The notes under the pieces were generated by a model. The model did not search any database. It was not told where the DNA came from and worked only from the letters and a program-made list of their open reading frames with translations. Below, piece after piece: positions 7,767 through 17,963 of a stretch of DNA of 64,000 nucleotides. The stretch's first letter is position 1, and the number at the start of each line of letters is the position of its first letter. The stretch comes from Amaricoccus macauensis. GTDB lineage: Bacteria > Pseudomonadota > Alphaproteobacteria > Rhodobacterales > Rhodobacteraceae. Location of the stretch: NCBI RefSeq assembly GCF_014201905.1, contig NZ_JACHFM010000004.1:124001-188000 (forward strand). Reading direction: 5' to 3'. The position numbers and the translations under genes were made by a program.

Positions 7767-9623
7767 TTGGATTCCGTCCTTCTTCAGCTCGCAATCTATC
7801 TCACCGCCGGTGTCATCGCCGTGTCGATCAGCCAGCGGCTCGGCTTCGGCTCAGTCCTCGGCTACCTCGCCGCCGGCATCGCCATCGGCCCGGGGCTGCA
7901 ACTCGTCGGGCGCGAGACCGCGCTGGTGCAGGACTACGCCGAATACGGCGTCGTCCTCATGCTCTTCCTCATCGGGCTCGAGATGCATCCCCGCAGCCTC
8001 TGGGAACTGCGCCACCGGCTTCTCGGCCTCGGGGGCATGCAACTGGCGCTGACCATCCCGCTCATCGCCGCCGCCGGCCTCGCCCTCGGCCTGCCGTGGA
8101 ATCAGGCGCTGGCGGCCGCCATGGCGCTCGCGCTCTCCTCGACGGCGATCGTCATGCAGACGCTCTCGGAGCGCCGCCTCGCCGCGACCGAGGGCGGGCG
8201 GGCCAGCATCGCCGTCCTGCTGTTTCAGGACGTGGCCGCGGTGCCGCTCCTTGCGCTCATCCCGCTCCTCGCGCTCGGCCCGGGCGCGGTGGACGCAGTG
8301 GCAGGCGCACATGCCTCGGTGCTCGACGGGCTTTCGCCTCTCGCTCACGTGGCCGTGGTCGTCGGCGCGGTCGGACTCGTCATCTTCGCCGGACGCCACC
8401 TCGCAGGGCCGGCGTTCCGCTTCCTTGGCCACGCCCGACTGCCCGAGGTGCACATCGCGAGCGCCCTGCTGCTCGTCGTCGCGGTCTCGCTCATGATGGA
8501 AGCGCTTGGGCTTTCGCCGGCGCTCGGCGCGTTCCTCGCCGGTGTCGTCCTCGGCGGCTCGGCCTACCGCCATGAGCTCGAGGCCGATCTCGCGCCGTTC
8601 AAGGGCCTGCTCATGGGGCTCTTCTTCATCACCGTCGGCGCCGGCGTCGACATCCAGCGCGCCGCCGAGACGCCGCTCCAGATCATCCTTCTGGTGGTCG
8701 GGTTCATCGCACTGAAGGCCGTCGTGCTCTGGCCGATCGCGCGGGCCTTCCGCCTGCCGCCGCAGGCGCGCGTCCTCTTCACCCTCGCCCTGCCGCAGGG
8801 CAGCGAGTTCGGCTTCGTGCTCATCACCTTCGCCGAGACGATCGGCGTGATCCCTCCCGAGATCGCGGCCACGCTGCTGCTGCTCATCGCCGGCTCGATG
8901 GTGCTGACCCCCGGCCTCTTCCACCTGCGTGACCTGCTCTCGCGCCGCCTGATCCGCCGGGGCGAGCGTGTCCCCGAACAAGTCGGGGATCCCGGCACGG
9001 TGATCGTCGCCGGCATGGGCCGCTTCGGCCAGACGGTGAACCGCATCCTGTCCGGCCTCGGCCACCGCACCGTGCTCCTCGACAGCCAGCCGGCACTGGT
9101 CGAGCGCATGCGCGCCCTCGGCATCCCGGCCTATCTCGGCCATGCGGACCGCCCGGAGGTGCTCGCCGCCGCCGGCCTCGCCGAAGCCCGCGCGCTCGTG
9201 ATCGCCATCGACGACCCGGAGCAGGCGGTGCGCATCGCCAGCATCGTGCGCCGGCGGGCGCCGCACGTCCGGATCATCGCCCGCGCCCGCGACCGGCACG
9301 CCATCTACCGCCTGACCGCGGCGGGCGCGCATGAGTGCGTGCGCGAGGTCTTCGACGGCGCGGTGCGCACCGGCGGCCACGCCCTCGCCGCACTCGGCCA
9401 CGACCGGCACGAGATCGAGGTCCTGCTGCGCGCCTTCGCCGCCGAGGACACCGCGATGATCGACGAGCTTGCCACCCTCTGGCGCCCGGACCTGCCGGCG
9501 GCCGACAACGCCGCCTTCGCCCGCCGCGAACAGGCGCAGCTCGCCGCCATCGAGGCGAAGCTCCGCCCGGCACCTCAGACCAGCGGCAGCGAGCCAGTTG
9601 CTCCCGGACCCGCGGCACACTAA
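7767..9623 (+). CDS. KefB/KefC-type CPA2 cation:proton antiporter with RCK domain
   Basis: Inner-membrane K+/H+ exchanger of the CPA2 family, about 618 residues from the TTG at 7767, which has GAGAGG six bases upstream; an ATG at 7740 in the same frame is the alternative. About twelve membrane segments cover the first 390 residues, including LFLIGLEMHPRSLW, the LLFQDVAAVPLL motif and LGAFLAGVVLGGS. A TrkA-N/RCK domain follows (VIVAGMGRFGQTVNRILSGL), which binds NAD(H) or glutathione adducts in this family. Known members export potassium to acidify the cytoplasm under electrophile stress. No KefF/KefG partner is adjacent. Confidence 0.9.
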   Translation: MDSVLLQLAIYLTAGVIAVSISQRLGFGSVLGYLAAGIAIGPGLQLVGRETALVQDYAEYGVVLMLFLIGLEMHPRSLWELRHRLLGLGGMQLALTIPLIAAAGLALGLPWNQALAAAMALALSSTAIVMQTLSERRLAATEGGRASIAVLLFQDVAAVPLLALIPLLALGPGAVDAVAGAHASVLDGLSPLAHVAVVVGAVGLVIFAGRHLAGPAFRFLGHARLPEVHIASALLLVVAVSLMMEALGLSPALGAFLAGVVLGGSAYRHELEADLAPFKGLLMGLFFITVGAGVDIQRAAETPLQIILLVVGFIALKAVVLWPIARAFRLPPQARVLFTLALPQGSEFGFVLITFAETIGVIPPEIAATLLLLIAGSMVLTPGLFHLRDLLSRRLIRRGERVPEQVGDPGTVIVAGMGRFGQTVNRILSGLGHRTVLLDSQPALVERMRALGIPAYLGHADRPEVLAAAGLAEARALVIAIDDPEQAVRIASIVRRRAPHVRIIARARDRHAIYRLTAAGAHECVREVFDGAVRTGGHALAALGHDRHEIEVLLRAFAAEDTAMIDELATLWRPDLPAADNAAFARREQAQLAAIEAKLRPAPQTSGSEPVAPGPAAH

Positions 9624-9633
9624 CTCCCCGGAC

Positions 9634-10257
9634 ATGCACCTGCGCCCCGACCAGCCCGACAGTCTCGCGAGCCTCACTGACGAGGTGCTCGCCTGCCGCG
9701 CCTGCGCCGACCGCTTCGCTGCCACCCGCACCCGCCATTCGCCACGCCCGGTGCCATGGCTCTCTGCCACGGCGCCGATCCTCGTCTGCGGCCAGGCGCC
9801 GGGCGCGCGGGTCCACGAGCTTGGCCGGCCGTTCGACGACCGCTCCGGCGACCGGCTGCGCGACTGGCTCGGGGTGGACCGCGCGACATTCTACGACCGC
9901 ACCCGCTTCGCGGTGCTGCCCATGGCGTTCTGCTTTCCTGGCTATGACGCCTCCGGTTCCGACCTGCCGCCGCCGCCGCTCTGCGCCTCGCTCTGGCGCG
10001 CCCGCGCCCTCGCGGTGATGCCCGGGGTTCGCCTCACGCTGCTGATCGGCGCCCATGCCCAGCGCTGGCACCTCGGCCGCGCCCGCCCGGTTTCCGAAGC
10101 CGTCGCCGACTGGCGCGCGGCGCTCCCCGACCTCCTGCCCCTGCCCCACCCCAGCTGGCGCAACACCGGCTGGCTCAAACGCAACCCGTGGTTCGAGGCG
10201 GAGGTGGTGCCCGAACTCCGCGCCCGCGTCGCCACCCTGCTGGACACCGCTCCCTGA
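9634..10257 (+). CDS. Uracil-DNA glycosylase family protein
   Basis: 207 residues from the ATG at 9634, 10 bases after the antiporter gene. The central GQAPGARVHELGRPFDDRSG block corresponds to the GEAPG motif of family 4-like uracil-DNA glycosylases, and HPSWRN near residue 172 matches the C-terminal catalytic loop. A CRAC pair at 21-24 could be half of an iron-sulfur site, but the usual four-cysteine set is not evident. Probable role: removal of uracil from DNA or a related base-repair activity; the family also contains members without proven activity. Its stop overlaps the next start (TGATG). Confidence 0.82.
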   Translation: MHLRPDQPDSLASLTDEVLACRACADRFAATRTRHSPRPVPWLSATAPILVCGQAPGARVHELGRPFDDRSGDRLRDWLGVDRATFYDRTRFAVLPMAFCFPGYDASGSDLPPPPLCASLWRARALAVMPGVRLTLLIGAHAQRWHLGRARPVSEAVADWRAALPDLLPLPHPSWRNTGWLKRNPWFEAEVVPELRARVATLLDTAP

Positions 10258-11024
10258 TGCAGACCGCCCTCGATCTCGCCCATGCCGCCCACGCCGAGAA
10301 CCCGGAGAACGTGGGCCTGCGCCTGCGCTTCCATGAGCGGATCCTCGACTCCGAGCTCATCGTGCCGCTGACCGCACCGCCCGACGGCGATCGCGTCGAG
10401 CCTCAGGTCTTCGCGCTCAGCGACGGGCCGGTGGTCCTCGCCTTCGACCGCGACGACCGCATGGCGGAGTTCCTCGGCACGCCCGCCGATTTCGCCGCGA
10501 TGACGGGGCGCCGCCTCGTCGCACTCCTCACCGGGCACGGCACCGGACTCGCGCTGAACCTCGGGGCGCCTTCGGCCGCGCTCCTGCCCGCCGAGGCCGT
10601 CGACTGGCTCGCCCGGATCGCCGCCGAAGCTGTCCCGGAGACCTCCGCCCGGGCACAGGACATCGGCCCGGCCGGCATCGTGCCCCGGACGCTGCTCGAC
10701 GCGCTGGCAATGAAGCTTGGCGCCATGGCCGACCGGCTCGGCAGCGCGCATCTGGCATCGGCCCGCCTCGGCGACGGCCCTCCGGGCCTGTTGCTCGGCC
10801 TCGTGGGCGTCCCCGAGCCGGCGCGCCCGGCAATGGCCGCCGCCGTCGCCGAGGCGGTCCGCTTCAGCGGGCTCGACCAGACCGTCCTCGACGTGACCTT
10901 CCCGGCCGAAGGCTCGGCCCTCGCCGCCGCCGTGGCCCGCGAAGGCCTGCGGCTCGAAATGCCGGCTCCCCCCGCGCCCGCCGCCAGCGCGCCCGCCGAG
11001 CCGAAGCCGCCGCGATTGCGGTAG
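10257..11024 (+). CDS. SseB family protein
   Basis: 255 residues, ATG at 10257 overlapping the glycosylase stop. The first 120 residues have the SseB N-terminal pattern: a helical start, IVPL near the first strand, PQVFALSDGPVVLAFDRDDRM, and TGRRLVALLTGHGTGLALNLGA. A second half ends in SALAAAVAREGLRLEMPAPP followed by a Pro/Ala tail. Function of bacterial SseB-like proteins outside enteric sulfurtransferase and secretion contexts is unknown; cytoplasmic location is likely because no signal peptide is seen. It is co-transcribed with the two upstream genes judging by overlap and spacing. Confidence 0.78.
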   Translation: MQTALDLAHAAHAENPENVGLRLRFHERILDSELIVPLTAPPDGDRVEPQVFALSDGPVVLAFDRDDRMAEFLGTPADFAAMTGRRLVALLTGHGTGLALNLGAPSAALLPAEAVDWLARIAAEAVPETSARAQDIGPAGIVPRTLLDALAMKLGAMADRLGSAHLASARLGDGPPGLLLGLVGVPEPARPAMAAAVAEAVRFSGLDQTVLDVTFPAEGSALAAAVAREGLRLEMPAPPAPAASAPAEPKPPRLR

Positions 11025-11031
11025 GGCTCAG

Positions 11032-11059
11032 GCCGATCGGACGGGATCGCCCGATCGGC
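11032..11059. terminator. Stem-loop between convergent genes
   Basis: Perfect 9-bp arms GCCGATCGG and CCGATCGGC with a 10-base loop, lying between the SseB-like gene and the convergent GhrA-like gene. There is no T-tract on either strand, so it may be a bidirectional stem with weak or factor-assisted termination. Confidence 0.5.
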
Positions 11060-11091
11060 TATCGCCGCGCCTCAGGACACCGGAGCGGCGT

Positions 11092-12030
11092 TCAGTAGCT
11101 CTCCGCCCGGTTCACCACATTCAGGAAATCGAGCCCGGCCTCACCGCGCCGCACGTTTTCCGCGATCGCCATCGAGGCGGTCTCCGGCCGGGTCGCCGAA
11201 GCGATGTGCGGCGTCACGGTGACCATCGGATGCGCCCAGTAGGGGTGCTCCGCCGGCAGCGGCTCCTGCCGGAAGACATCGAGCGTCGCGTGACCCACAT
11301 GCCCGTTGTCGAGCGCCTTCAGCAGGGCCTCATCGTCGATCAGCGGCCCGCGTCCGGGATTGATGATGCGCGCGCCGCGCGGCAGCATGGCGAGCGCCCG
11401 CGCATCGAGGGTGTTCTCCGTCGCGGGCGTCGCGGGCAACAGCAGCACGAGGATCTCCGACGCACCGAGAACCTCCGAGAGCCCCTCGGCACCGCTCCAG
11501 GTCTCGATCCCCGGCAGCTCACGCGGCCCCCGGCTCCAACCGACCACGCGGAAGCCGATTGACGTGAGCATCGCCGCCGTCGCCCGCCCGAGTTCGCCGA
11601 GCCCGAGGATCCCGACGGTGCGCTCCGGCGCGAGCGGCGGCACCACCGAGTTGCGCCAGACCCCGTCCTGCCCGAGAATGTGACCGTCGATCCCCATGTG
11701 ATAGCGCAGGACATGCGCCGTCACCCACTCCGCCATGCCGCGGGTCAGGCCCACGTCCACCATACGGCAGAGCGGCACGACGATCGAGGTATCGCCAACG
11801 ATCGACTCGACCCCGGCCCAGAGCGACAGCACCGCCTTGATCCGCTCGAAGGGCGCGAAGTCCCGCACCGGGCCACCGGGCTGATAGACCACATAGTCGA
11901 ACGTCCACGGCCCCGACGGATCATTGGTCAGCGTGACGTCCAGGCCGGCATCGGCGAACGCGGCCAGCAGATGCGGCCGCCACAGCGGCCAGTGTTCGTC
12001 GGGCGCAGAAAACAGGATGCGCGGCCCCAT
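11092..12030 (-). CDS. ghrA: Glyoxylate/hydroxypyruvate reductase A-like D-2-hydroxyacid dehydrogenase
   Basis: 312 residues, cytoplasmic. Reduces glyoxylate or hydroxypyruvate with NADPH in the family. Nucleotide-binding GILGLGELGRA (about 140-150), the catalytic Arg region INPGRGPLIDDEAL, and TPHIAS with the catalytic His near 274 are visible. The short N-terminal domain without the long D-3-phosphoglycerate dehydrogenase insert is typical of GhrA. It begins 27 bases after rodA ends and may be read from the rod-shape operon; this adjacency recurs in Rhodobacterales and does not itself imply a role in cell shape. Confidence 0.85.
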   Translation of the reverse strand: MGPRILFSAPDEHWPLWRPHLLAAFADAGLDVTLTNDPSGPWTFDYVVYQPGGPVRDFAPFERIKAVLSLWAGVESIVGDTSIVVPLCRMVDVGLTRGMAEWVTAHVLRYHMGIDGHILGQDGVWRNSVVPPLAPERTVGILGLGELGRATAAMLTSIGFRVVGWSRGPRELPGIETWSGAEGLSEVLGASEILVLLLPATPATENTLDARALAMLPRGARIINPGRGPLIDDEALLKALDNGHVGHATLDVFRQEPLPAEHPYWAHPMVTVTPHIASATRPETASMAIAENVRRGEAGLDFLNVVNRAESY

Positions 12031-12057
12031 TGGTCGTCCCCTTTCGAAGCGAAATCG

Positions 12058-13191
12058 TCAGTCGTTGCCGCGCGGCCTGTGGATGTGCGCGCTCTGGGCG
12101 AGGCCAAACGCCGCCAGCAGAACGAGCATCGCAGACCCGCCGTAGGAAATCAGCGGCAGGGGCACGCCCACGACCGGCATCAGGCCCATCACCATACCCA
12201 TGTTCACGGCAAACAGAAGGAAGAAGCTCATGGCGACTCCCCCGGTCAGCAGCGCGCCGAAACGGTCGCGATTGGACACCGCCGACACGATGCAGAAGAC
12301 GATGATCAGCAGGTAGAGCACGAGGATCGTCGTCGTCCCCACGTAGCCGAATTCCTCGGCGAGGGTGGTGAAGATGAAGTCCGTGTGCTTCTCCGGCAGG
12401 AAGTTCAGCCGAGCCTGCGTCCCCTGCATGTAGCCCTTGCCGAGCATGCCCCCCGAGCCCATGGCGATCTTCGCCTGCGTGATGTGGTAGCCCGCGCCGA
12501 GCGGGTCGGCGGACGGGTCGAGGAAGGTGAAGATCCGGCGAAACTGATAGTCCTCGATCAGCTGCCAGTCGGTGCCCTGCGACTTCAGGACCGCCGCGAC
12601 CAGCCCGGTCCCACCGGCGATCGCCGCCGCGAAGTACCAGAGACTGACGCCCGCGAGAAACATCACCGCCCCGCCCCCGGCCAGCAGCAGGATCGCCGTC
12701 CCGAGATCGGGCTGCTCCATGACGAGCGCCACGGGCATCAGGATCAGGAGCAGCGGAAGCAACACCCAGAGCGGCCGCGACACCTTTTCCACCGGCAGCC
12801 GCGCGTAGTAGGCGGCAAGCGCCATCACCAGCGCGATCTTCATCATCTCGCTCGGCTGGATCTGCAGCGGCCCGATGGCGATCCAGCGCTGCGCCCCCAT
12901 GCCGATCACCCCCATCACGTCCACCGCGATCAGCAGCACCAGCGACACCGCATAGGCAAACGGCGCCATCCAGCGCCAGAACCGGATGTCGATGAGACCG
13001 ATCGCGATCATGATGAGGAGCCCGACGCCAAAGCGCAGGATCTGCGCCTCGGCCCAGGGTTCGAGCGAGCCGCCGGCGACCGAATAGAGCATCAGGAAGC
13101 CGGCCGTCGCCACGGCGCAGAGCAGCAGGACCAGCGACCAGTTGAGGGCGAGAAGCTTGCGCAGCACCCCCTCGTGCGCGACGCCCTTCAT
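12058..13191 (-). CDS. rodA: Peptidoglycan polymerase RodA
   Basis: SEDS-family glycosyltransferase that polymerises lipid II for side-wall growth with PBP2. 377 residues with about ten membrane helices. Family hallmarks include LALNWSLVLLLCAVA, IQPSEMMKIALVMALA (the conserved PSE region), MEQPDLGTAILLLAGG with the catalytic-type Asp, QGTQARLNFLPEKHTDFIF and VGVPLPLISYGGSAM. The gene follows mrdA after about 100 bases on the same strand and closes the mreBCD-mrdA-rodA cluster. The start ATG at 13191 matches the normal RodA N-terminus. Confidence 0.96.
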   Translation of the reverse strand: MKGVAHEGVLRKLLALNWSLVLLLCAVATAGFLMLYSVAGGSLEPWAEAQILRFGVGLLIMIAIGLIDIRFWRWMAPFAYAVSLVLLIAVDVMGVIGMGAQRWIAIGPLQIQPSEMMKIALVMALAAYYARLPVEKVSRPLWVLLPLLLILMPVALVMEQPDLGTAILLLAGGGAVMFLAGVSLWYFAAAIAGGTGLVAAVLKSQGTDWQLIEDYQFRRIFTFLDPSADPLGAGYHITQAKIAMGSGGMLGKGYMQGTQARLNFLPEKHTDFIFTTLAEEFGYVGTTTILVLYLLIIVFCIVSAVSNRDRFGALLTGGVAMSFFLLFAVNMGMVMGLMPVVGVPLPLISYGGSAMLVLLAAFGLAQSAHIHRPRGND

Positions 13192-13294
13192 GGCTCACCC
13201 CCCGCTGCGGTTCTCGCGGCGCCGACACCATCCCGACCGCCTGTCCGCGGGCGGGCCGACGCGGCCACCGGCGCTGTCACGGACGCACCGCCTC

Positions 13295-15208
13295 TCACGC
13301 CGGGTCCCGCGCCGGCGTCGCCGCGGCCTCCTGCCCCTCGGGCGGCATGGCCAGCCGCTCCTTCTCGATCGCGTCACGCTGTTCCGCCGGGTACGCGCTG
13401 AGCGGTGGCAGCCCGCCGTGGAGCGCATAGAGCAGGATGTCGCGAGCGATCGGCGCCGCGACCGCCGAGCCGCCGCCGCCGTGCTCGACGATCTGCGCCA
13501 CCGCATAGCGCGGCTTGTCATAGGGCGCGTAGCAGACGAAGAGCGCGTGATCGCGCCGCCGCCACGGCAGCTGCTCGTTCGAGGTGACGCCGGCCGCCCG
13601 CTCGGCGGCGGAGATGATGCGCACCTGACTCGTGCCGGTCTTGCCGGCCATCAGCATCGCCGGATCGACGATGCGCGAGCGATAGGCCGTGCCCTCGTTC
13701 GAGACCGCGAACATCCCGTCCCGCACCGCGGCGAGATGCCGGGGGTCGATGTCGAGCGCCACGGGGGCGGGATCGGGCACCGCGACGCCGCCCACCGCGC
13801 GCACCAGGCGCGGCGCCAGGTCGATCCCGCCGGCCACCCGCGCCGTCATGAGCGCGAGCTGCAACGGCGAGGCGAGGGTGAAGCCCTGACCGATGCCGTA
13901 GTTGAAGCTGTCGCCCGTGGTCCAGGACTCGTGCTTCACCGCCTTCTTCCAGGCCGCGTCCGGCATGTTGCCGGTCGAGACCGCCGGCATCGGCAGGTCG
14001 TGGGCGATCCCGAGCCCCAGACGATGCGCCATGGCGCTGATCCGGTCCGGCCCGAGCCGCCGGCCCATCTCGTAGTAATAGCAGTCGCAGGACTGGGAGA
14101 GGCTGCGTCGCAGGTCCACCCGGCCGTGGCCGCCGTGCTTCCAGCAGTGGAACCGGCGGTTGCCAAGCTGGGTGTAGCCGGGACAGCTCACCACGTCGCG
14201 CGGGCTCACCACGCCCGCCTCCAGCGCGGCGAGCGCCATAGCCACCTTGAAGGTCGAGCCGGGGGGATAGGTGCCGGTCACCGTCTTGTTGGCGAACGGT
14301 CGGTATTCGTCGGCGAGCAGCCCCTTCCACTCGGCAGAGGAGATGCCGAAGACAAAGCTGTTCGGATCGTAGCCGGGCGCTGACGCGAGCGCCAGGATGT
14401 CGCCGTTCGTCACGTCGACCACCACCGCCGCCGCGCTCTGCCCGGCCATCCGGCGCATGGCGTAGTCCTGCAGGCCCTTGTCGATGGTGAGCTCGACGTC
14501 CCGGCCCGGCGTGCCCTCGGCGCGACCGAGTTCGCGCATCACCCGGCCCGAGGCGCTCACCTCGATGCGCAGGGTCCCCGCCTCGCCGCGCAGCTCGGAC
14601 TCGAGCCGCTGCTCGACGCCGGTCTTGCCGATCTGGAAGCGCGGGATCTGCAGCACCGGGTCGGGGCTCTCCATCTTCGCGAGATCCGCGTCCGAGACCG
14701 GCCCGACGTAGCCCACCACATGCGCCGTCGAGAACCCGTCCGGATAGAACCGGCTGAGCCCCACCTCGGCCTCGACGCCGGGCAGGACCGGCGCATTGGC
14801 CGACACCCGCACCACATCGTCCCAGCTCAGATGCTCGGCGACGACCACCGGCACGAACGGGCTCCGCCCCGCCATCTCCCGGATCGCCCGCTCCTGCCGA
14901 TCGGCGGGAAGCTCGATGAGCTCGGCGAGGCGTGCCAGCACCGCCGCGGGGTCGCGCGCCTGCTCGCGCACCATGATGATGCGATAGTTCTGCCGGTTCC
15001 CCGCCATCAGCGCGCCAGTCCGGTCGGTGATGATGCCGCGCGCCGGCGGGATCAGCCGCAGATTGATGCGGTTCTCCTCGGCGAGGAGCTTGTAGCGGTC
15101 GCCCTGCACGATCTGCAGGTCGCGCATCCGCCACGCGAGCACGCCGGCGAGCCCGAACTGCACCCCGAGCAGCATCGCCGCCCGGCGCCCGATCCCCGGC
15201 GGGCTCAT
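13295..15208 (-). CDS. mrdA: Penicillin-binding protein 2 (peptidoglycan transpeptidase)
   Basis: Elongation-specific class B PBP of 637 residues. One N-terminal membrane anchor (RRAAMLLGVQFGLAGVLAW), a PBP dimerisation domain (about 50-240), then the transpeptidase domain with SxxK STFK (nucleophile Ser about 318), SCD of the SxN position, and KTGTSQ (Lys about 523). The start at 15208 gives the standard N-terminus and overlaps the mreD stop by four bases, so a longer upstream frame to 15397 is rejected. Works with RodA, MreC and MreD to build side-wall peptidoglycan in the periplasm. Confidence 0.95.
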   Translation of the reverse strand: MSPPGIGRRAAMLLGVQFGLAGVLAWRMRDLQIVQGDRYKLLAEENRINLRLIPPARGIITDRTGALMAGNRQNYRIIMVREQARDPAAVLARLAELIELPADRQERAIREMAGRSPFVPVVVAEHLSWDDVVRVSANAPVLPGVEAEVGLSRFYPDGFSTAHVVGYVGPVSDADLAKMESPDPVLQIPRFQIGKTGVEQRLESELRGEAGTLRIEVSASGRVMRELGRAEGTPGRDVELTIDKGLQDYAMRRMAGQSAAAVVVDVTNGDILALASAPGYDPNSFVFGISSAEWKGLLADEYRPFANKTVTGTYPPGSTFKVAMALAALEAGVVSPRDVVSCPGYTQLGNRRFHCWKHGGHGRVDLRRSLSQSCDCYYYEMGRRLGPDRISAMAHRLGLGIAHDLPMPAVSTGNMPDAAWKKAVKHESWTTGDSFNYGIGQGFTLASPLQLALMTARVAGGIDLAPRLVRAVGGVAVPDPAPVALDIDPRHLAAVRDGMFAVSNEGTAYRSRIVDPAMLMAGKTGTSQVRIISAAERAAGVTSNEQLPWRRRDHALFVCYAPYDKPRYAVAQIVEHGGGGSAVAAPIARDILLYALHGGLPPLSAYPAEQRDAIEKERLAMPPEGQEAAATPARDPA

Positions 15209-15711
15209 GCGCTGCCTCCCCGCGCCTTGATCCCGAGGCACCAGACCAGCCCGAACACCACCAGCGGATAGGCGATGGCCGTCGCCAGCACCGAACCGCC
15301 GAGCCGGGCAAGGCTCGGGCCCTCGACGAAGGTGGCGCCGAGCACCAGCCACATCCCGAAGAGCATCGCCGCATAGCCGGCGATCGCGGCAATCCACGTG
15401 AAGACGGAGGGTTGCATCTGCAACGTCAGGGCCCAGCGCCGGAACACCTCCGTCGCGAGCATGAGGCCGAGCGCCCCGAGCCCGATCGGCCGCATGAGCA
15501 GGATGTCGGCAACGAGCCCGAGCAGGGGCGCGGCCCAGAGCGGCACCCGATCCGGCCGGCGCACGACCCAGGCGATCATCAGGCAGTAGACCAGGTCCGG
15601 CGGCGTCACCCGCCCCGGGTCGAGCGGCATGGTCATGGCAATCGTGGCACCAACGCCGATCGCCGGCAGCAGCACCGCCTCGACGGGCCCGGGCAGCCCG
15701 CGCCCGCTCAT
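15205..15711 (-). CDS. mreD: Rod shape-determining protein MreD
   Basis: 168-residue inner-membrane protein with five to six hydrophobic segments, start overlapping the mreC stop and stop overlapping the mrdA start. MreD sequences are poorly conserved; the call rests on length, hydrophobicity, the PPDLVYCLMIAWVVRRPDRV and LLGLVADILLMRPIGLGAL segments and its fixed place between mreC and mrdA. It modulates the MreC-PBP2 interaction in the elongasome. Confidence 0.88.
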   Translation of the reverse strand: MSGRGLPGPVEAVLLPAIGVGATIAMTMPLDPGRVTPPDLVYCLMIAWVVRRPDRVPLWAAPLLGLVADILLMRPIGLGALGLMLATEVFRRWALTLQMQPSVFTWIAAIAGYAAMLFGMWLVLGATFVEGPSLARLGGSVLATAIAYPLVVFGLVWCLGIKARGGSA

Positions 15712-16616
15712 TCGCTGACGCTCCCGACCGCAGCCGGTGTCGCGGGCCTCAGCGGCCCGATCAGCCCGCCCGGCCCCTCGACGACCGCCGGCGGCACCGA
15801 GCGCACCACCCGGACGAATTCCAGCCGCCGTGTATCGGCCGCGAGCCGCACCCGGGCGCGGCCGTCCTTGCCCGTGAACACCTGCCCGATGAGGATGTCC
15901 GGCGGATAGAGCCCGCCGTCGCCCGAACTCACCACCCGATCCCCGGGCCGAAGCTCGTCGCCCTGATCGAGAAATTCCAGCGTCGGCGATGGCGTGTTGT
16001 CCCCCGACACCATCGCCCGCTGCCCGGAGGGCCGGATCGTCACCGGAACCCGGCTCGAGGCGTCGGTGACGAGGATGATCCGGCTCGACCGCTCGCCGAC
16101 GCCCGCGACGCGACCGACGAGCCCGAGCCCGTCCATCGCCGCCCAGCCGTCTTCGACCCCGTCGATGCGCCCGACGTTCACCATGGCGGAGTTGCGAAAC
16201 GGACTGCCCGAATCCGCCAGCACCTCGGCGGTGACGAAGGTCAGCCGCGGATTGAGCCGCACCCGGTTCAGCGCCAGCAGCTTGGCGTTCTTCTGTTCGA
16301 GCTGAAGTGCGGCCTCGCGCCAGCCCTGCATCCGCTGGAGTTCACGGCGCAACTCGGTGTTCTGCTCGTAGATCCGGCCATAGGCGCGCAGATCGGCGAT
16401 CATCCGCGCCACATGCGCCACCGGCTTCGTCGTCCACTCGAAGCCCGGAACGAAGCGGTCGACCAGATCGATGCGGAATTGCTCGACGCGTGCATTGTCG
16501 ATGCGCCAGAGCAGGAACAGCCCGATGAGCAGCACCGCGAACGTGCCGATGAGCACGCGCCGGACGCCGCGAAGATAGTTCGGGGGGGAGTCGCTGCGAA
16601 GCGCCACGGGTCTCAA
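15708..16616 (-). CDS. mreC: Rod shape-determining protein MreC
   Basis: 302 residues: short cytoplasmic start, one membrane helix (VLIGTFAVLLIGLFLLWRI), a coiled-coil region around ELRRELQRMQGWREAALQLE, and a beta-rich periplasmic domain (NVGRIDGVEDGWAAMDGLGL, VVSSGDGGLYPPDILIGQV). The C-terminus is a proline/glycine-rich tail. It scaffolds PBP2 and RodA. The frame starts 54 bases after mreB ends and overlaps mreD, giving one operon. Confidence 0.93.
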   Translation of the reverse strand: MRPVALRSDSPPNYLRGVRRVLIGTFAVLLIGLFLLWRIDNARVEQFRIDLVDRFVPGFEWTTKPVAHVARMIADLRAYGRIYEQNTELRRELQRMQGWREAALQLEQKNAKLLALNRVRLNPRLTFVTAEVLADSGSPFRNSAMVNVGRIDGVEDGWAAMDGLGLVGRVAGVGERSSRIILVTDASSRVPVTIRPSGQRAMVSGDNTPSPTLEFLDQGDELRPGDRVVSSGDGGLYPPDILIGQVFTGKDGRARVRLAADTRRLEFVRVVRSVPPAVVEGPGGLIGPLRPATPAAVGSVSE

Positions 16617-16670
16617 TGCCTTTCACCGGTCGGGCCGGCGTGCCTCGGCCGGGCAGGTCTGGCGCCCGCC

Positions 16671-17800
<1,130 letters not shown>

Positions 17801-17828
17801 GTGTCTCGGCCGCAATCCCAGATAGATC

Positions 17829-17843
17829 GTTAACAAGGTTAAC
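17829..17843. repeat. Paired GTTAAC hexamers
   Basis: Two GTTAAC palindromes separated by AAG in the mreB upstream region (17715-17963). The spacing does not fit a CtrA box (TTAA-N7-TTAA). No gene is seen in this 249-base gap; the rest is the mreB promoter and the tail of the next gene. Confidence 0.5.
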
Positions 17844-17963
17844 ACAACTATAAGGCGATAAGGTTTTTCGTAACTCTCGGCGGGCGCCACGAGGCTCCGG
17901 AGGAACCCGGCGAGGCGTCGGAAGAGAAGCCCCGGGGTCGGAGCTTCTCTCCCGGGTCAGGCG

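Noticed and set aside
5861-8575. Plus-strand open frame of 904 codons opposite the helicase and running into the antiporter
   Set aside because: It is a shadow of the helicase gene; composition is dominated by Arg/Pro/His as expected from antisense G+C-rich codons, and it has no domain.
15209-15397. Longer N-terminus for penicillin-binding protein 2
   Set aside because: It would lie entirely within mreD in another frame; the ATG at 15208 gives the family N-terminus and the expected overlap.
17829-17843. CtrA box upstream of mreB
   Set aside because: The two TTAAC half-sites start nine bases apart, not eleven, so the TTAA-N7-TTAA rule is not met.
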